From Moorella sp. Hama-1 (GTDB lineage Bacteria; Bacillota; DSM-521; Neomoorellales; Neomoorellaceae): DNA of 41,048 nt. The position numbers and the translations under genes are program-made. Each line of letters begins with the position of its first letter. The stretch's first letter is position 1. The stretch lies in contig NZ_AP024620.1 in NCBI RefSeq assembly GCF_023734095.1, forward strand, positions 3,283,570-3,324,617, written 5' to 3'. Below, piece by piece: positions 14,752-23,726 of this stretch. The notes under the pieces were generated by a model that was not told the origin of the DNA, did no database searches, and saw only the letters and a program-made list of their open reading frames with translations.

Positions 14752-15930
14752 ATGATCTTGAGGATGTCTCTTAAAAGCCGCCGTGAGTATCTAAACTCCA
14801 TGCACCAGCGCTATCGCCAGGCCAATTCCCGGGCCGAAAAATCCCAGATTATCAATGAGGTTACCAGCATGCTAGATTATAACCGCAAGTATGCTATTCA
14901 GGTGCTAAATGGGCCCCTTCTGCCGGTGGCCAAGCCACCTGCTAAGCGCAGCAAGTCATTACTATACTTGGAGGCTATGCCGGCCATCCAGCGGGTGTGG
15001 GAGGCTCTGGATTATCCTTGCGCTGAACGTCTTCAGCCAGTTCTGCTCTCTACCGCGGGGCACCTGGCCAGCCACGGTGAACTTACCCTTACACCTACGG
15101 TGCGGGAACAACTGGCTCAAATCAGTCGTTCCACTTTAGCCAGGCGCTTGGCTAAATGGCGTTCGCCTAAGCCCAAATTTACCCTGGCTAATCAAAAGCG
15201 CCTTTCCCGGCTTCGATCTGAGATCCCTATTTCTCATTACGATTGGCAGGAAGACCGGCCCGGAGCCCTGGAGATTGACCTGGTCGAACACAATGGCGGT
15301 TCTTCCCTCGGCCACTTCGGTTATACTTTATCTGTTGTTGATGCAGTTTCTGGTTATAGTCGCCGCCGGGCCCTGCTGTGTCGTGGCCAGGCGGGTGTCT
15401 TTCGGGAGCTGAAGCTTATCCTCTCGGCCTGGCCTTTTCGACCCTGGGGGTTACATTCGGATAATGGCGTCGAATTTCTTAATGACCAGCTGCTACGTTT
15501 TTGTGCGGGTAATAATCTTACCTTTACCCGGAGTCGCCCTTACCACAAAAATGATAATCCCCACGTTGAGCAGAAAAATCGCCAGTTTGTCCGGGAAATC
15601 GTGGGTTACGAGCGCTATGATACGCCGGAGGCCATTGCCTGGCTCAACAGTGTCTATGCTTGCCTGGATATCTACGCCAATCTTTTTTTACCTATGCGTA
15701 AGGTGATAGCTAAGGAGCGTCGTGGCGCCCATGTTCATAAAAGCTATGACCTCGCCAGGACACCCTTTGAACGTTTAAAAGAGGCTGGTGTCATTGGGGT
15801 TCAGACCTTGGCTCAGCTCGAACAGCAACTACAAAATACTAGCCCCCTGGCGCTTCATAAAGAACTGGAAGATCTTATTGCCATGGGGCCTGCTAATGAA
15901 GCTGCAGAAACAGAAGCCATTGCCAAATAG
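14752..15930 (+). CDS. Transposase with integrase core (DDE) domain
   Basis: The 392-residue protein has an N-terminal helix-turn-helix region and an rve integrase core. Catalytic residues are visible as ALEIDLVEHNGG (first Asp), LHSDNGVEFLN (second Asp) and NDNPHVEQKN (Glu), in the usual D-D-E order and spacing. It is intact, so the element may be active. The start could be the ATG at 14752 or the one at 14764. It is the only large plus-strand gene between the two sel/liv blocks. Confidence 0.88.
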   Translation: MILRMSLKSRREYLNSMHQRYRQANSRAEKSQIINEVTSMLDYNRKYAIQVLNGPLLPVAKPPAKRSKSLLYLEAMPAIQRVWEALDYPCAERLQPVLLSTAGHLASHGELTLTPTVREQLAQISRSTLARRLAKWRSPKPKFTLANQKRLSRLRSEIPISHYDWQEDRPGALEIDLVEHNGGSSLGHFGYTLSVVDAVSGYSRRRALLCRGQAGVFRELKLILSAWPFRPWGLHSDNGVEFLNDQLLRFCAGNNLTFTRSRPYHKNDNPHVEQKNRQFVREIVGYERYDTPEAIAWLNSVYACLDIYANLFLPMRKVIAKERRGAHVHKSYDLARTPFERLKEAGVIGVQTLAQLEQQLQNTSPLALHKELEDLIAMGPANEAAETEAIAK

Positions 15931-16112
15931 CCTGTGGATATGCCGCGACTGTGGACTTGTGGACAACCTTTTAAATTTCGTAAAAGCCGTGCCCTTTACC
16001 ATGCGTGCTGAAGCCCTTTGGGATATTATTCTTCGCAAGGGGTTGCCCACAGGGTCCACAGCCGCTTGGACAATCCTTCGCTTCGCTGCGGATTGCCCAC
16101 ATATCCACAGGC
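15930..16112. repeat. Imperfect palindrome with TGTGGA words inside the insertion sequence
   Basis: GCCTGTGGATATG at 15930-15942 is perfectly inverted as CATATCCACAGGC at 16100-16112. Between them lie further inverted words: TGTGGACAACC near 15959 and GGTCCACAGCC near 16056. TGTGGATAT matches the DnaA box (TGTGGATAA) at 8 of 9 positions in both arms. Confidence 0.6.
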
Positions 16113-16347
16113 TCGACGACTATGGAAAGGAGACGATGATGAAGAACTATTTCCAGTTATTAACTCTTTTAGGTTAGGTTTTTATTTGAGTGAGCTACTC
16201 ACCTTCGGTTAGGTTTTTATGTGGGTTGACACGTTGCCAATAGAACCCTTATCCGATCCTGGCACAGGCGCGAGGCCGGCTAAATAAACACTCCTGGCCC
16301 TCCGGGTCACCGGCAGTGGAAACGCCCGCGGCGCCTTCAATGCGGGC

Positions 16348-18249
16348 TCAACCGATAACCACCCGCTTATCGCCTATACGCCGGGTGAACCTTACCTGAT
16401 CCAGATACTCCAGCAGGGGCAGGACGTATTTACGGGAACTACCCAGGGCGTCCCTGGCCTCGGCCAGGCCAAAGGGGCCATTGGCCCCCAGCTTTTTAAT
16501 GGCCTCCCGGGCTGTATCCAGGGCCTCCCGGTGCCAGTAAAACTCCTCGCTAATTTTTACCAGGACCCCTTTCCGTACCAGGTAATGGAGGAGTTCTTCC
16601 AGTTCCGCTGGAGGAAGGTTATAAGCCTCGAGGAGCTCTTTATATGTCGGCGGCTGCCAGCCAAAGGTGCGGTATTTCTCTTCCAGGCTTCGGGCTAGTC
16701 GCTCCTGTTCGGCGCTAATACGGGGGGTAAAGCCCGCCAGGGATACCGTGTTGGCCGCCAATTGTATACGGCCCTCCCGGTCCCAGTTCTCCAGTAAAGC
16801 CTGGAAGACCCGCGCCGGTAAAAGCGAGAAATACCGGGAACGCAGCTCCTCTCTGGTCAGGCCGGCCCGTAGGGGATAACGGCGGTGAAAATCCGCCAGG
16901 GCCCGGGCCACCTCCTGCCACCAGTTCTGGTAGCGACCGGCATCGACGACATAGAAGTCGTTATCCCCGGCCAGCAGGACAACCTGCCCCGACCTGGCCA
17001 TATCCTGCAGCAGGGCCCTGGTTTCCTCCAGGGGTAAGGAGGCCCTGGCTGCCGCCTCATGCCAATCCAGGCCGTACCGGTGTTCCCGCACCACCTGGGC
17101 GAGGATCTTTTCCGGGGATCCTTCCAAGCGCCGCTGCAGGGAAACCAGGACTTCAGGCTGAAAACGCCGGTGCCGCGGTGGTATGGGATCGATGATCAGT
17201 CCCCCGCCAATAGTTTCCATGGGGGAGTAACTCCGCAGGATGAAACGGTCTTCCCGGTTGGCCACCACCGGTTCCTCCATCAGCAGTTGCAGCAGGGCCT
17301 CTTCGCCACCGGTTAATTCGTCGCGATCGAGGAGAACTACCCTGCCCAGGGCCTCGCTGGTGCCCAGGTAAAAGTGCACCCGGCTGCGGTTGGCCAGTGG
17401 GCGGGCTCCCGCCAGGAGCTTAAAGCAGGCATCAATGCGCAGGGTAGGCTTAAGAAAACCGGGTGTTAGCAGGGAACTGCCCCGGTGGATGGCCCCCGTT
17501 TCGATGCCCGCCAGGTTCACGGCTACACGCTGGCCAGCCCGGGCCTCCTTGACCGGGTGGCCATGGACCTGCAGGTTCCGGGCCCTGGTCTTGAGGCCTT
17601 CCGGCTGGATCTCCAGCTCATCACCAACCTTGATGCTCCCTGACCAGAGGGTGCCGGTAACCACAGTACCAAAACCGGTGACTGTAAAGACCCGATCAAT
17701 GGGTAACCGGACCCGACCGGCAGCCGGCCGGGGCGGGGTTGCTGCCGCCAGGGTCTCCAGTTGCTGCCGCAGCTCCTCGATCCCTTCCCCGGTGAAGGCT
17801 GAGACAGCGACCAGGGGCGCATCCGCCAGTACCGTTCCCTTTACCGCCTGGCGGACCTCCTCCCGTACCAGTTCCAGCCAGTCGGCTTCGACCAGGTCGA
17901 TCTTGGTAATAACAATAATCCCCTTCTTGACCCGCAGGAGATCGATAATGGCCAGGTGTTCCCGGGTCTGGGGCATGACACCTTCGTCAGCAGCCACCAC
18001 TAGCATGACCAGATCCATACCGCCGACGCCGGCCAGCATCTGGCGGATGAACCGTTCGTGGCCGGGCACGTCGACCAGGCCCAGCTGGCGGCCGCTGGGA
18101 AGGGTCAGGGGCGCAAAACCGAGTTCGATGGATATGCCCCGCTCCTTTTCTTCCTTCAGCCGGTCAGTGTCCACTCCAGTTAGAGCTTTGACCAGCACAG
18201 TTTTACCGTGGTCAACATGGCCGGCAGTACCGACAATAATGTAGTCCAC
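16348..18249 (-). CDS. selB: Selenocysteine-specific elongation factor SelB
   Basis: SelB delivers Sec-tRNA to UGA codons marked by a SECIS element. From the GTG at 18249 (10 bases after GGAGGA) the protein has 633 residues and starts [18 protein letters not shown] motifs are [14 protein letters not shown] and TKID. EF-Tu-like domains 2 and 3 follow, then a C-terminal region (about 375-633) of winged helices that binds the SECIS hairpin. The open frame extends to 18453, but the extra 68 residues are translated repeat A and unrelated to SelB. selA lies upstream on the same strand, separated by repeats. Confidence 0.95.
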   Translation of the reverse strand: MDYIIVGTAGHVDHGKTVLVKALTGVDTDRLKEEKERGISIELGFAPLTLPSGRQLGLVDVPGHERFIRQMLAGVGGMDLVMLVVAADEGVMPQTREHLAIIDLLRVKKGIIVITKIDLVEADWLELVREEVRQAVKGTVLADAPLVAVSAFTGEGIEELRQQLETLAAATPPRPAAGRVRLPIDRVFTVTGFGTVVTGTLWSGSIKVGDELEIQPEGLKTRARNLQVHGHPVKEARAGQRVAVNLAGIETGAIHRGSSLLTPGFLKPTLRIDACFKLLAGARPLANRSRVHFYLGTSEALGRVVLLDRDELTGGEEALLQLLMEEPVVANREDRFILRSYSPMETIGGGLIIDPIPPRHRRFQPEVLVSLQRRLEGSPEKILAQVVREHRYGLDWHEAAARASLPLEETRALLQDMARSGQVVLLAGDNDFYVVDAGRYQNWWQEVARALADFHRRYPLRAGLTREELRSRYFSLLPARVFQALLENWDREGRIQLAANTVSLAGFTPRISAEQERLARSLEEKYRTFGWQPPTYKELLEAYNLPPAELEELLHYLVRKGVLVKISEEFYWHREALDTAREAIKKLGANGPFGLAEARDALGSSRKYVLPLLEYLDQVRFTRRIGDKRVVIG

Positions 18250-18315
18250 TGGGATACGCTCCTCCGAAAATAGGGTTCTGGCAAAAATGGATTCTTGTGG
18301 TAAGTATTTGGCTCG

Positions 18316-18558
18316 GGGGCTGGCGGTACAGGTCTCCAGGCTCCGTGGTTCTCGGCGAGCAAACTTAGCGCTCAGCCTTCCTCGGCGGCGGGGGTGGCTC
18401 CACTTTATCCCTTTGAATAAGCGCAGCGGGGAGCGGAACTCTTCGTTCCTCAATTTACGTTTCGATCCCCATCCCGTTCACCGCCGCCTCGGTGCGCCTT
18501 CGCTGAGTTTGCTCTGCGCCTCAAACTAAGTCGCCTTCCGCCTGTAGCCGCCAGCCCC
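18316..18558 (+). repeat. Interspersed repeat family A, copy 2 (243 bp, inverted termini)
   Basis: It begins GGGGCTGGCGGTACAGG and ends CCTGTAGCCGCCAGCCCC, and has the same length as the copy at 3433-3675 but lies in the opposite orientation. It sits in the leader of selB. A third, decayed right end (CCTGTACCCACCAGCCCC) occurs near 18708-18725. Confidence 0.75.
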
Positions 18559-18773
18559 TTCCCTCAGCCTACATTTTCATAGTCCGTGGAGGGGGGCGTT
18601 AGCCCCCCATGAGGGGCTCCTCCGAAATGAGATGTGTGAGGTGGGAGGTGAGAGGTGGGAGGCTCGGCGAAACCGGCTGCGCCAGTTTCAGATTAAAGCC
18701 CTGCCTGCCTGTACCCACCAGCCCCTCGCCTCAGCCGGCATTTTTATAGTTCTCCAAAGGGGCATCACGTCCA
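18559..18773 (-). repeat. Composite repeat region including family B copy 2
   Basis: On the minus strand the family B core (CTTTAATCTGAAACTGGCGC, then GCCTCCCACCTCTCACC) ends in CATCTCATTTCGGAGGAG at about 18611. It is followed by GCCCCTCATGGGGGGC and a GC-rich palindrome (about 18583-18608). Together with repeat A this fills the 520-base gap between selA and selB; no gene is visible. Confidence 0.65.
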
Positions 18774-20195
18774 CTAAGGGCTCCCTTGGAAGTATCTCTT
18801 GTCTCCTCCCTCCAGGGCCTGGACCAGGGCCCGGGCCAGTTCCTCCCCCTCACCCGGCAGCAGGGTCCGGACATCTAAAATCAGGAGGTCTTCCTGCACC
18901 CGCCCCAGGACTGGGGGATCCGTCCGGCGGAGGGCCAGGGCCAATTCTGTCACCCCCAGCTGCGCCGGCTGGATGGTCACTCCCCAGGATGGTAATTCTG
19001 TCAGTGGCAGGGCACCGCCGCCAGCCTGGGAGGTAGTAGCTATCAAGCCTACCCTGGCCCTGGTCCCCAGTACTCCGGCCACCAGCACTTGCAGTTGTTC
19101 GGCCCGGCGGCGCAGCTCAGGCGCTGTAAGGGTCAGGGCCGCCAGGGTAGGGATCTCCTGCCGGGCCCGGTCCGGGTTCCGGTAAGCCTGCAGGGTGGCC
19201 TCCAGGGCGGCCAGGGTCATCTTATCAACCCGCAGGGCCCTGGTTAAGGGATGCCGGGCCATGACCGCCACCAGGTCCCGGCGACCGACGATTATACCTG
19301 CCTGGGGCCCGCCCAGGAGTTTATCGCCGCTAAAGGTAACCACATCCACTCCCTGCTCTACCTCCGCCTGGACGGTGGGTTCACCGGTAATGCCGTGGGA
19401 CTCCAGGTCGCAGAGAAAACCGCTGCCCAGATCCTCCATCACCGGCAGCCCCACCCGGCGGCCCAGTTCCACCAGTTCGGCCGTGGTGACCTCCCGGGTG
19501 AACCCCTGAATGCGGTAATTACTGGGATGGACCTTGAGTAGCAGGGCCGTTTCCGGACCCAGGGCCTGTTCGTAATCCCGGAGGTAGGTTTTGTTGGTAG
19601 TCCCCACCTCGACCAGTCTCGTGCCGCTCTGGGCCATAACCTCTGGTATGCGAAAGGAGCCGCCAATCTCCACCAGCTGGCCCCGGGAGATTATGGTTTC
19701 CCGGCCCCTGGCCAGGCTCGAAAGGGCCAGCAGGACGGCGGCGGCATTATTGTTGACCACCAGGGCGTCTTCAGCCCCGGTAAGTTCCTGTAATAACCCC
19801 GTCACGTGGCTGTACCGGTTACCGCGCTGGCCGTTCTCCAGGTCAAATTCCAGGTTGGTATAACGGCCGGCAGCCTGCACGGCCGCCTCCCTGGCAGCCG
19901 GGCTCAAAACGGCCCGTCCCAGGTTGGTATGTAGGACCACGCCGGTGGCGTTGATTACCGGCCGCAGACTGCTGCGGCTGGCGGCGCCATACCTGGTCTC
20001 TATCTCCCGGGCCAATTGGTCCGGAGCCGGCAGGGTGGTGGCCCCGTTTTTTATTCTCTGCCGCCAGTCATCCAGGACCCGGCGGGTAATGGTCAGGATC
20101 ATCTGGTGGTCCGCCTGGCTTAAATCCCTCAGGCGGGACTGTTGCAGCAACTGGTCCACGGCCGGCAATTGCCGCAGTAACTCCTTCTGCTCCAT
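18774..20195 (-). CDS. selA: L-seryl-tRNA(Sec) selenium transferase
   Basis: SelA converts seryl-tRNA(Sec) to selenocysteinyl-tRNA(Sec) using selenophosphate and PLP. The protein has 473 residues, the usual size. Visible motifs are the N-terminal LPAVDQLL, NATGVVLHTNLGRAVLS, VNNNAAAVLLAL, the PLP-lysine region FSGDKLLGGPQAG and the C-terminal catalytic half. The ATG at 20195 lies 5 bases after GGAGGA. Its SD is embedded in ATCTCATTGCGGAGGAA, resembling the repeat B terminus. The last residues (YFQGSP) run into repeat-derived sequence, so the C-terminus may have been altered by repeat insertion. Confidence 0.95.
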   Translation of the reverse strand: MEQKELLRQLPAVDQLLQQSRLRDLSQADHQMILTITRRVLDDWRQRIKNGATTLPAPDQLAREIETRYGAASRSSLRPVINATGVVLHTNLGRAVLSPAAREAAVQAAGRYTNLEFDLENGQRGNRYSHVTGLLQELTGAEDALVVNNNAAAVLLALSSLARGRETIISRGQLVEIGGSFRIPEVMAQSGTRLVEVGTTNKTYLRDYEQALGPETALLLKVHPSNYRIQGFTREVTTAELVELGRRVGLPVMEDLGSGFLCDLESHGITGEPTVQAEVEQGVDVVTFSGDKLLGGPQAGIIVGRRDLVAVMARHPLTRALRVDKMTLAALEATLQAYRNPDRARQEIPTLAALTLTAPELRRRAEQLQVLVAGVLGTRARVGLIATTSQAGGGALPLTELPSWGVTIQPAQLGVTELALALRRTDPPVLGRVQEDLLILDVRTLLPGEGEELARALVQALEGGDKRYFQGSP

Positions 20196-20224
20196 AACGT
20201 TCCTCCGCAATGAGATATACCATT

Positions 20225-20253
20225 ATTATAACCTGCAGGCGTAAAAGTTGGAA
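20225..20253 (-). promoter_or_regulatory. Putative selA promoter overlapping a 16-bp-stem hairpin
   Basis: TATAAT (20225-20230 complement) with TTCCAA as a weak -35 box, 17 bases away. The -35 box lies inside the perfect inverted repeat at 20245-20279, so a DNA-binding protein or cruciform there could affect selA. Confidence 0.45.
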
Positions 20254-20279
20254 CCGGGCTTCCAGCCCGGTTCCAACTT
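20245..20279. other. Perfect 16-bp inverted repeat with a 3-base loop
   Basis: AAGTTGGAACCGGGCT-TCC-AGCCCGGTTCCAACTT sits between the divergent selA and hsp20 genes. On the minus strand it is followed by TTTTAC, on the plus strand by AAACTG, so it is at best a weak terminator. It may be an operator or an insulator between the two promoters. Confidence 0.65.
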
Positions 20280-20363
20280 AAACTGCACCAAGTTGTATAA
20301 ACCCCTGGCCCTTGATCTAAAATAAGTGATAGACATTTCATCAATTCTGGAGGTGTTTCATCC

Positions 20364-20780
20364 ATGAGTATTGGACCTTGGCGCCCCTGGCGCGAACTGG
20401 CCAATGTCCCCAATGAAATGTTCCGCAACTTTTTTTCCGGCTTTGGGGAGATGGGCCCCCGTATTGATGTCTATCAAACAGACCGGGAGGTAGTCGCTAC
20501 CGTTGAATTGCCCGGCCTGGTCACCAAGGATGACGTGGAGATCACGGCTACAGAGGATACCCTGACAGTACGGGGGGAAATCCGCCGGAGCGAGGAAGGG
20601 GGGGAACGCAATTACTTCCACTCCGAACGCTTTTATGGTAATTTCTCCCGGACGGTAAGCCTGCCTGTCCAGGTGCAACCGGAGAAAGCCACTGCTACCT
20701 ATAAAAACGGTATCCTCGACATTCGTATCCCCAGGGCCGAAAACCAGAAACAACGGCGTATACCCATTGATCTTCACTAA
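20364..20780 (+). CDS. Small heat-shock protein, Hsp20/alpha-crystallin family
   Basis: The 138-residue protein has an alpha-crystallin domain (about 33-125): PRIDVYQTDREVVATVELPG, the DDVEITATEDTLTVRGE strand pair, and the YKNGILDIRIPR ending typical of IbpA-like chaperones. It binds unfolding proteins in an ATP-independent way. The start ATG is preceded by TGGAGGTG. No CIRCE element is visible upstream. It is transcribed opposite to its neighbours and its end overlaps the convergent GerMN gene by 4 bases. Confidence 0.93.
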   Translation: MSIGPWRPWRELANVPNEMFRNFFSGFGEMGPRIDVYQTDREVVATVELPGLVTKDDVEITATEDTLTVRGEIRRSEEGGERNYFHSERFYGNFSRTVSLPVQVQPEKATATYKNGILDIRIPRAENQKQRRIPIDLH

Positions 20781-21835
20781 TGGTTCAGGGGATTGAGGGC
20801 CTCCGGCTTGCTTAGGGGTTTATTGATGGCAGTGCCTTCGGGTAAATACTCCCGCTTTTTCCCTTCAATAAGAATCTGGACCCGGTCCAGGCCAGAAAAC
20901 TGGGTCAGGGTAAAGAGAAGGGATTTTAGTAAAGCCGTCTCCGCTGCGCTGCCGCCACCATAACCGATTACCTGGCTGCTGAGGTCGACGGTAGCCAGGT
21001 TGCCTTCGACCTTCAAATCCAGGAGCCTGGTTCCGGGCCAGATGGTCCGGGTCAGGCCGCTATCTGCCGGCGGTCCTGCCAGCAGGGCCAGGACCGCCGC
21101 CCGGGGCAGATTATCCTCCCCGGCACCAGGCGGCAGGGCTACCGTCACCGGGACCAGGTACTGGGCATCGGCGTCGCTGAAAAACACCTGAACACCCTTT
21201 TGTCCCTCATCCTTCAGGAGGCTGTTCACGTTCCCGGGGCGCGCCAGGGGAGCATCCAGTTTTACCCCGGCTACCTCAGGTACCTTATTGCCTTCCACCA
21301 GGATCTGAACCTCTTTAACTCCGGTGAGGTTCGTCATGGTCAGGACCAGGGCCTTAACGGCCAGGTCCGCCTGCCTGGCGTCCTTAATTTGCAGGAATTC
21401 CCGCGTTAAATTAACGTACACCGTTTGCTGATCGTTGAGAAGATAGATATCCCGGAGCTTGACGCCCTCGGGGAATACCGGCTGCAGGCTATCTCCCTGG
21501 GGTCCGGCCAGGAGCTTCTCCACGGCTACCTTCGCTACTTCCCTGGTGGGGTTAAAGCTAACCGTCACCGGTACCAGGTAACGGCCGTCACGGGTCAGAA
21601 AATAAACAAGGACCCGATCCAGTTCCCGGTCGTACAACAAAGGCCTGGTTTCCTTGGGTTTCTCACCTGGACCCGGTACATTGCTGCCCACATTGCTTCC
21701 CGGTGAACCTCCGGCTGGCGTTGGCGATTTGCGACCGCAACCGCTGGCCACCAGGACCATCAACAACAAAACAAAGCATAATAAAACTATCCGGGGCCGC
21801 CCCCTGTGCCAGTAACCCGGGGGGGCTGCTACCAT
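20777..21835 (-). CDS. Lipoprotein with two GerMN domains
   Basis: The protein has about 352 residues. A signal peptide ends in the lipobox ASGC, a Pro/Gly-rich linker follows, and then two tandem GerMN (sporulation/germination) domains: about 70-200 (LVPVTVSFNPTREVAKVAVEK; VYVNLTREF) and about 210-335 (LVPVTVALPPG; ATVDLSSQV). The two domains share the RYLVPVTV / QYLVPVTV start, indicating duplication. In B. subtilis GerM has the same two-domain layout and acts in engulfment and germination; the same role is plausible here. The ATG at 21835 follows GGAG at 8 bases. Confidence 0.85.
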   Translation of the reverse strand: MVAAPPGYWHRGRPRIVLLCFVLLLMVLVASGCGRKSPTPAGGSPGSNVGSNVPGPGEKPKETRPLLYDRELDRVLVYFLTRDGRYLVPVTVSFNPTREVAKVAVEKLLAGPQGDSLQPVFPEGVKLRDIYLLNDQQTVYVNLTREFLQIKDARQADLAVKALVLTMTNLTGVKEVQILVEGNKVPEVAGVKLDAPLARPGNVNSLLKDEGQKGVQVFFSDADAQYLVPVTVALPPGAGEDNLPRAAVLALLAGPPADSGLTRTIWPGTRLLDLKVEGNLATVDLSSQVIGYGGGSAAETALLKSLLFTLTQFSGLDRVQILIEGKKREYLPEGTAINKPLSKPEALNPLNH

Positions 21836-21913
21836 ATCCTTCACTCCTTTCCACTAGGCTTAGGACTTTACTAGACTTTTTCGACAAGGTGGGGCCAGAA
21901 TCCTGCCTAGGTT

Positions 21914-22942
21914 TTAAATCTTAAACACCCTGGCCAACCTTCGCCCGAGGGCGAGGAGCAGCAGGAGCAGGCCCAGATAGCCAAAGAAGGGGTAAATTAA
22001 ACCAATCAGGTAGGCAAAGCCGCCGCCTGCCAGGGGTATGACCAGGATCAATATAACCACTGCCACCAGGGCGGGTGGAAAGCGGGAATCCCGGCCCAGC
22101 CTCTCCACCAGGCCGAAGAGGTTGCTGGCGGCGGTGGTAATCATAGCCAGCAGTAAGGCCAGGGCATACCAGCCCCGTAGTTCGGGGTGATAGCGGCTGA
22201 CCAGACTTAAGAGGGGTAATTCAGTTAGTAAATCCTCCCGGGGCAGCTGGCCCAGGGCCTGCACCAGCAAGTAGATCAGGAAGCCCAGAAAAAGCCCTCC
22301 CAGGGCCGCCCCCAGAGAACCCCGCTGGTAACCGGGCAGGGAAACCAGTAAGACTGTAATACCTACCATATTATAGGTTACATAGAGACAGGCATTGAGG
22401 ATCCAGCTATTGCTGACCAGAAAACCTGCCGGGACTGGTTGTAAGGGACCCCCGGCCAGGGGGCGGGCCAGCAAGGCGATTAAAACCAGAATCCCTGTCA
22501 TTAGCGGTACCAGCAGGCCATTTAAAAACAGGACGCCCCGGCCCCGGCCCAGACTCCCCATAAAAGCCAGGCCGGCACAGGCGAGAATACCGGCTCTTTC
22601 GGGGCAGCCAAAGTATTGCCGGGCCACGGCGCCGGCGCCGGCGAACATAATGGCCAGCCCGCCAAACAGGAAAACGGTGACAGCTATATCCGCCGGCCGG
22701 TACCAGCGGCCCAGCAACCGGATGAGAAAATCATCATAGGAGGTCGTCTCCCATTGCCTGGCCAGAAAGCGCACCAGGAAAGAGGCACCCATTAACAAAC
22801 CGGTCATCAACACTACAGCCCCCCGTGCCCCGGCACCCAGGCTGAGAAAAAACTGCACCAGTTCCTGGCCGGAAGCAAAACCGGCGCCGATCATGGTCCC
22901 CATGAGGGCTCCGGCAACCGCGAGCTCGCGCAACAACGCCAC
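21914..22942 (-). CDS. YkvI-like multi-pass membrane protein (APC/LeuT-fold transporter)
   Basis: The 342-residue protein has about ten hydrophobic segments. The N-terminal MGTMIGAGFASGQELVQFF, with its GAGFASG unwound-helix signature, is typical of the YkvI family and related to amino-acid/sodium symporters. The substrate is unknown. It is divergent from yyaC, and its upstream region is shared with that gene. The C-terminal part is very Leu-rich (GLLLLLLALGRRLARVF). Confidence 0.8.
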   Translation of the reverse strand: MALLRELAVAGALMGTMIGAGFASGQELVQFFLSLGAGARGAVVLMTGLLMGASFLVRFLARQWETTSYDDFLIRLLGRWYRPADIAVTVFLFGGLAIMFAGAGAVARQYFGCPERAGILACAGLAFMGSLGRGRGVLFLNGLLVPLMTGILVLIALLARPLAGGPLQPVPAGFLVSNSWILNACLYVTYNMVGITVLLVSLPGYQRGSLGAALGGLFLGFLIYLLVQALGQLPREDLLTELPLLSLVSRYHPELRGWYALALLLAMITTAASNLFGLVERLGRDSRFPPALVAVVILILVIPLAGGGFAYLIGLIYPFFGYLGLLLLLLALGRRLARVFKI

Positions 22943-22994
22943 AGGCCGCCCCCCCCTACCTGTACATCATATGAAGGGGAGACAGCCCTTTAGT

Positions 22995-23021
22995 ATAAAA
23001 AAAAACAATCCGGCATATACT
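22995..23021 (+). promoter_or_regulatory. Possible sigma-E-like promoter of yyaC
   Basis: ATA (22995-22997), a 16-base gap and CATATACT (23014-23021) resemble the mother-cell sigma-E pattern (ATA-N16-18-CATACANT). The fit is to a loose consensus, so this is suggestive only. Confidence 0.35.
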
Positions 23022-23051
23022 CTAGCCACAAGGATTTCCAGGAGGTTAAGG

Positions 23052-23696
23052 ATGGCAACCATGCCCTTTATTAGCCGCACTTCTAACCGTGATACTTATA
23101 GCGAGGTGAATCTACCCCCGAAGCTGAAATATAATTACCAGGACCCCCTGGCGGTAGAAAAACTGGGGGAAGCCCTGGCCGAACACCTCCAGTGGCTCAA
23201 CCCCGACGGCTGCCGCCCGATAGTGGTGGTTAGTATTGGTACCGATCGCTCTACCGGGGACTGTCTGGGCCCCCTGGTCGGCAATAACCTCTTGCAGCAG
23301 CCTGCTCTGCCCTTTGCCGTCTTTGGGACCCTGGAAGAACCAGTTCACGCCAGCAACCTGGCGGAAAAGATAAACCAGATTAAAACCCTTTACCATGACC
23401 CCCTCATCATCGCCGTTGATGCCTGCCTGGGGCAATCAGAGAACGTCGGGGCCATCACCCTGGCCCCGGGGGCCTTAAAACCCGGCGCCGGGGTTAATAA
23501 GAACCTGCCGGCGGTAGGGGATATCCATTTCACCGGCATAGTCAACGTCGGGGGTTATATGGAGTATTTTGTACTGCAAAATACCCGCCTGAGCATTGTC
23601 ATGAACATGGCGCGGCAGATCGCCGCCGCCATTTACCGGGGTATAAGCCTGGTTTACGAATATCGCCACCAGGCTGTTGCCCAGGGGGTGCAGTAA
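23052..23696 (+). CDS. yyaC: Sporulation protein YyaC (GPR-endopeptidase-like fold)
   Basis: The protein has 214 residues from the ATG at 23052, which follows GGAGG closely; the frame extends upstream to 22893 without support. YyaC motifs are visible: VVVSIGTDRSTGDCLGPLVG, GTLEEPVHASNL, IIAVDACLGQSENVG and KPGAGVNKNLPAVGD. The family resembles germination protease GPR and its members are sporulation-associated. In B. subtilis it is also encoded beside the soj-spo0J region. Exact function unknown. Confidence 0.9.
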   Translation: MATMPFISRTSNRDTYSEVNLPPKLKYNYQDPLAVEKLGEALAEHLQWLNPDGCRPIVVVSIGTDRSTGDCLGPLVGNNLLQQPALPFAVFGTLEEPVHASNLAEKINQIKTLYHDPLIIAVDACLGQSENVGAITLAPGALKPGAGVNKNLPAVGDIHFTGIVNVGGYMEYFVLQNTRLSIVMNMARQIAAAIYRGISLVYEYRHQAVAQGVQ

Positions 23697-23726
23697 AGTA
23701 CCAAAACCGCTCTTCAAACCGAGGGG

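Larger units (their letters stand above)
14690..16226 (+). mobile_element. Insertion sequence with IS481/rve-type transposase
   Basis: Imperfect inverted ends flank a DDE transposase gene: left TTAAAATATAACCGAAGGGG then GCTCACTCA; right (complement) ATAAAAACCTAACCGAAGG then GCTCACTCA. Each end carries two copies of the AACCGA/AACCTAAC word about 36 bases apart, like transposase-binding repeats. Exact boundaries and a target duplication could not be fixed by eye. The segment 15930-16112, downstream of the transposase, is a long imperfect palindrome. The element separates the selA-selB genes from the liv operon and selC. Confidence 0.75.

Noticed and set aside
17390-18244. 284-residue plus-strand frame opposite selB
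   Set aside because: Its composition (Ser/Arg/Thr-rich) and position mark it as an antisense shadow.
18250-18453. N-terminal extension of the selB frame (68 residues)
   Set aside because: It is repeat-derived; GTG with a good SD at 18249 gives the normal SelB start [17 protein letters not shown].
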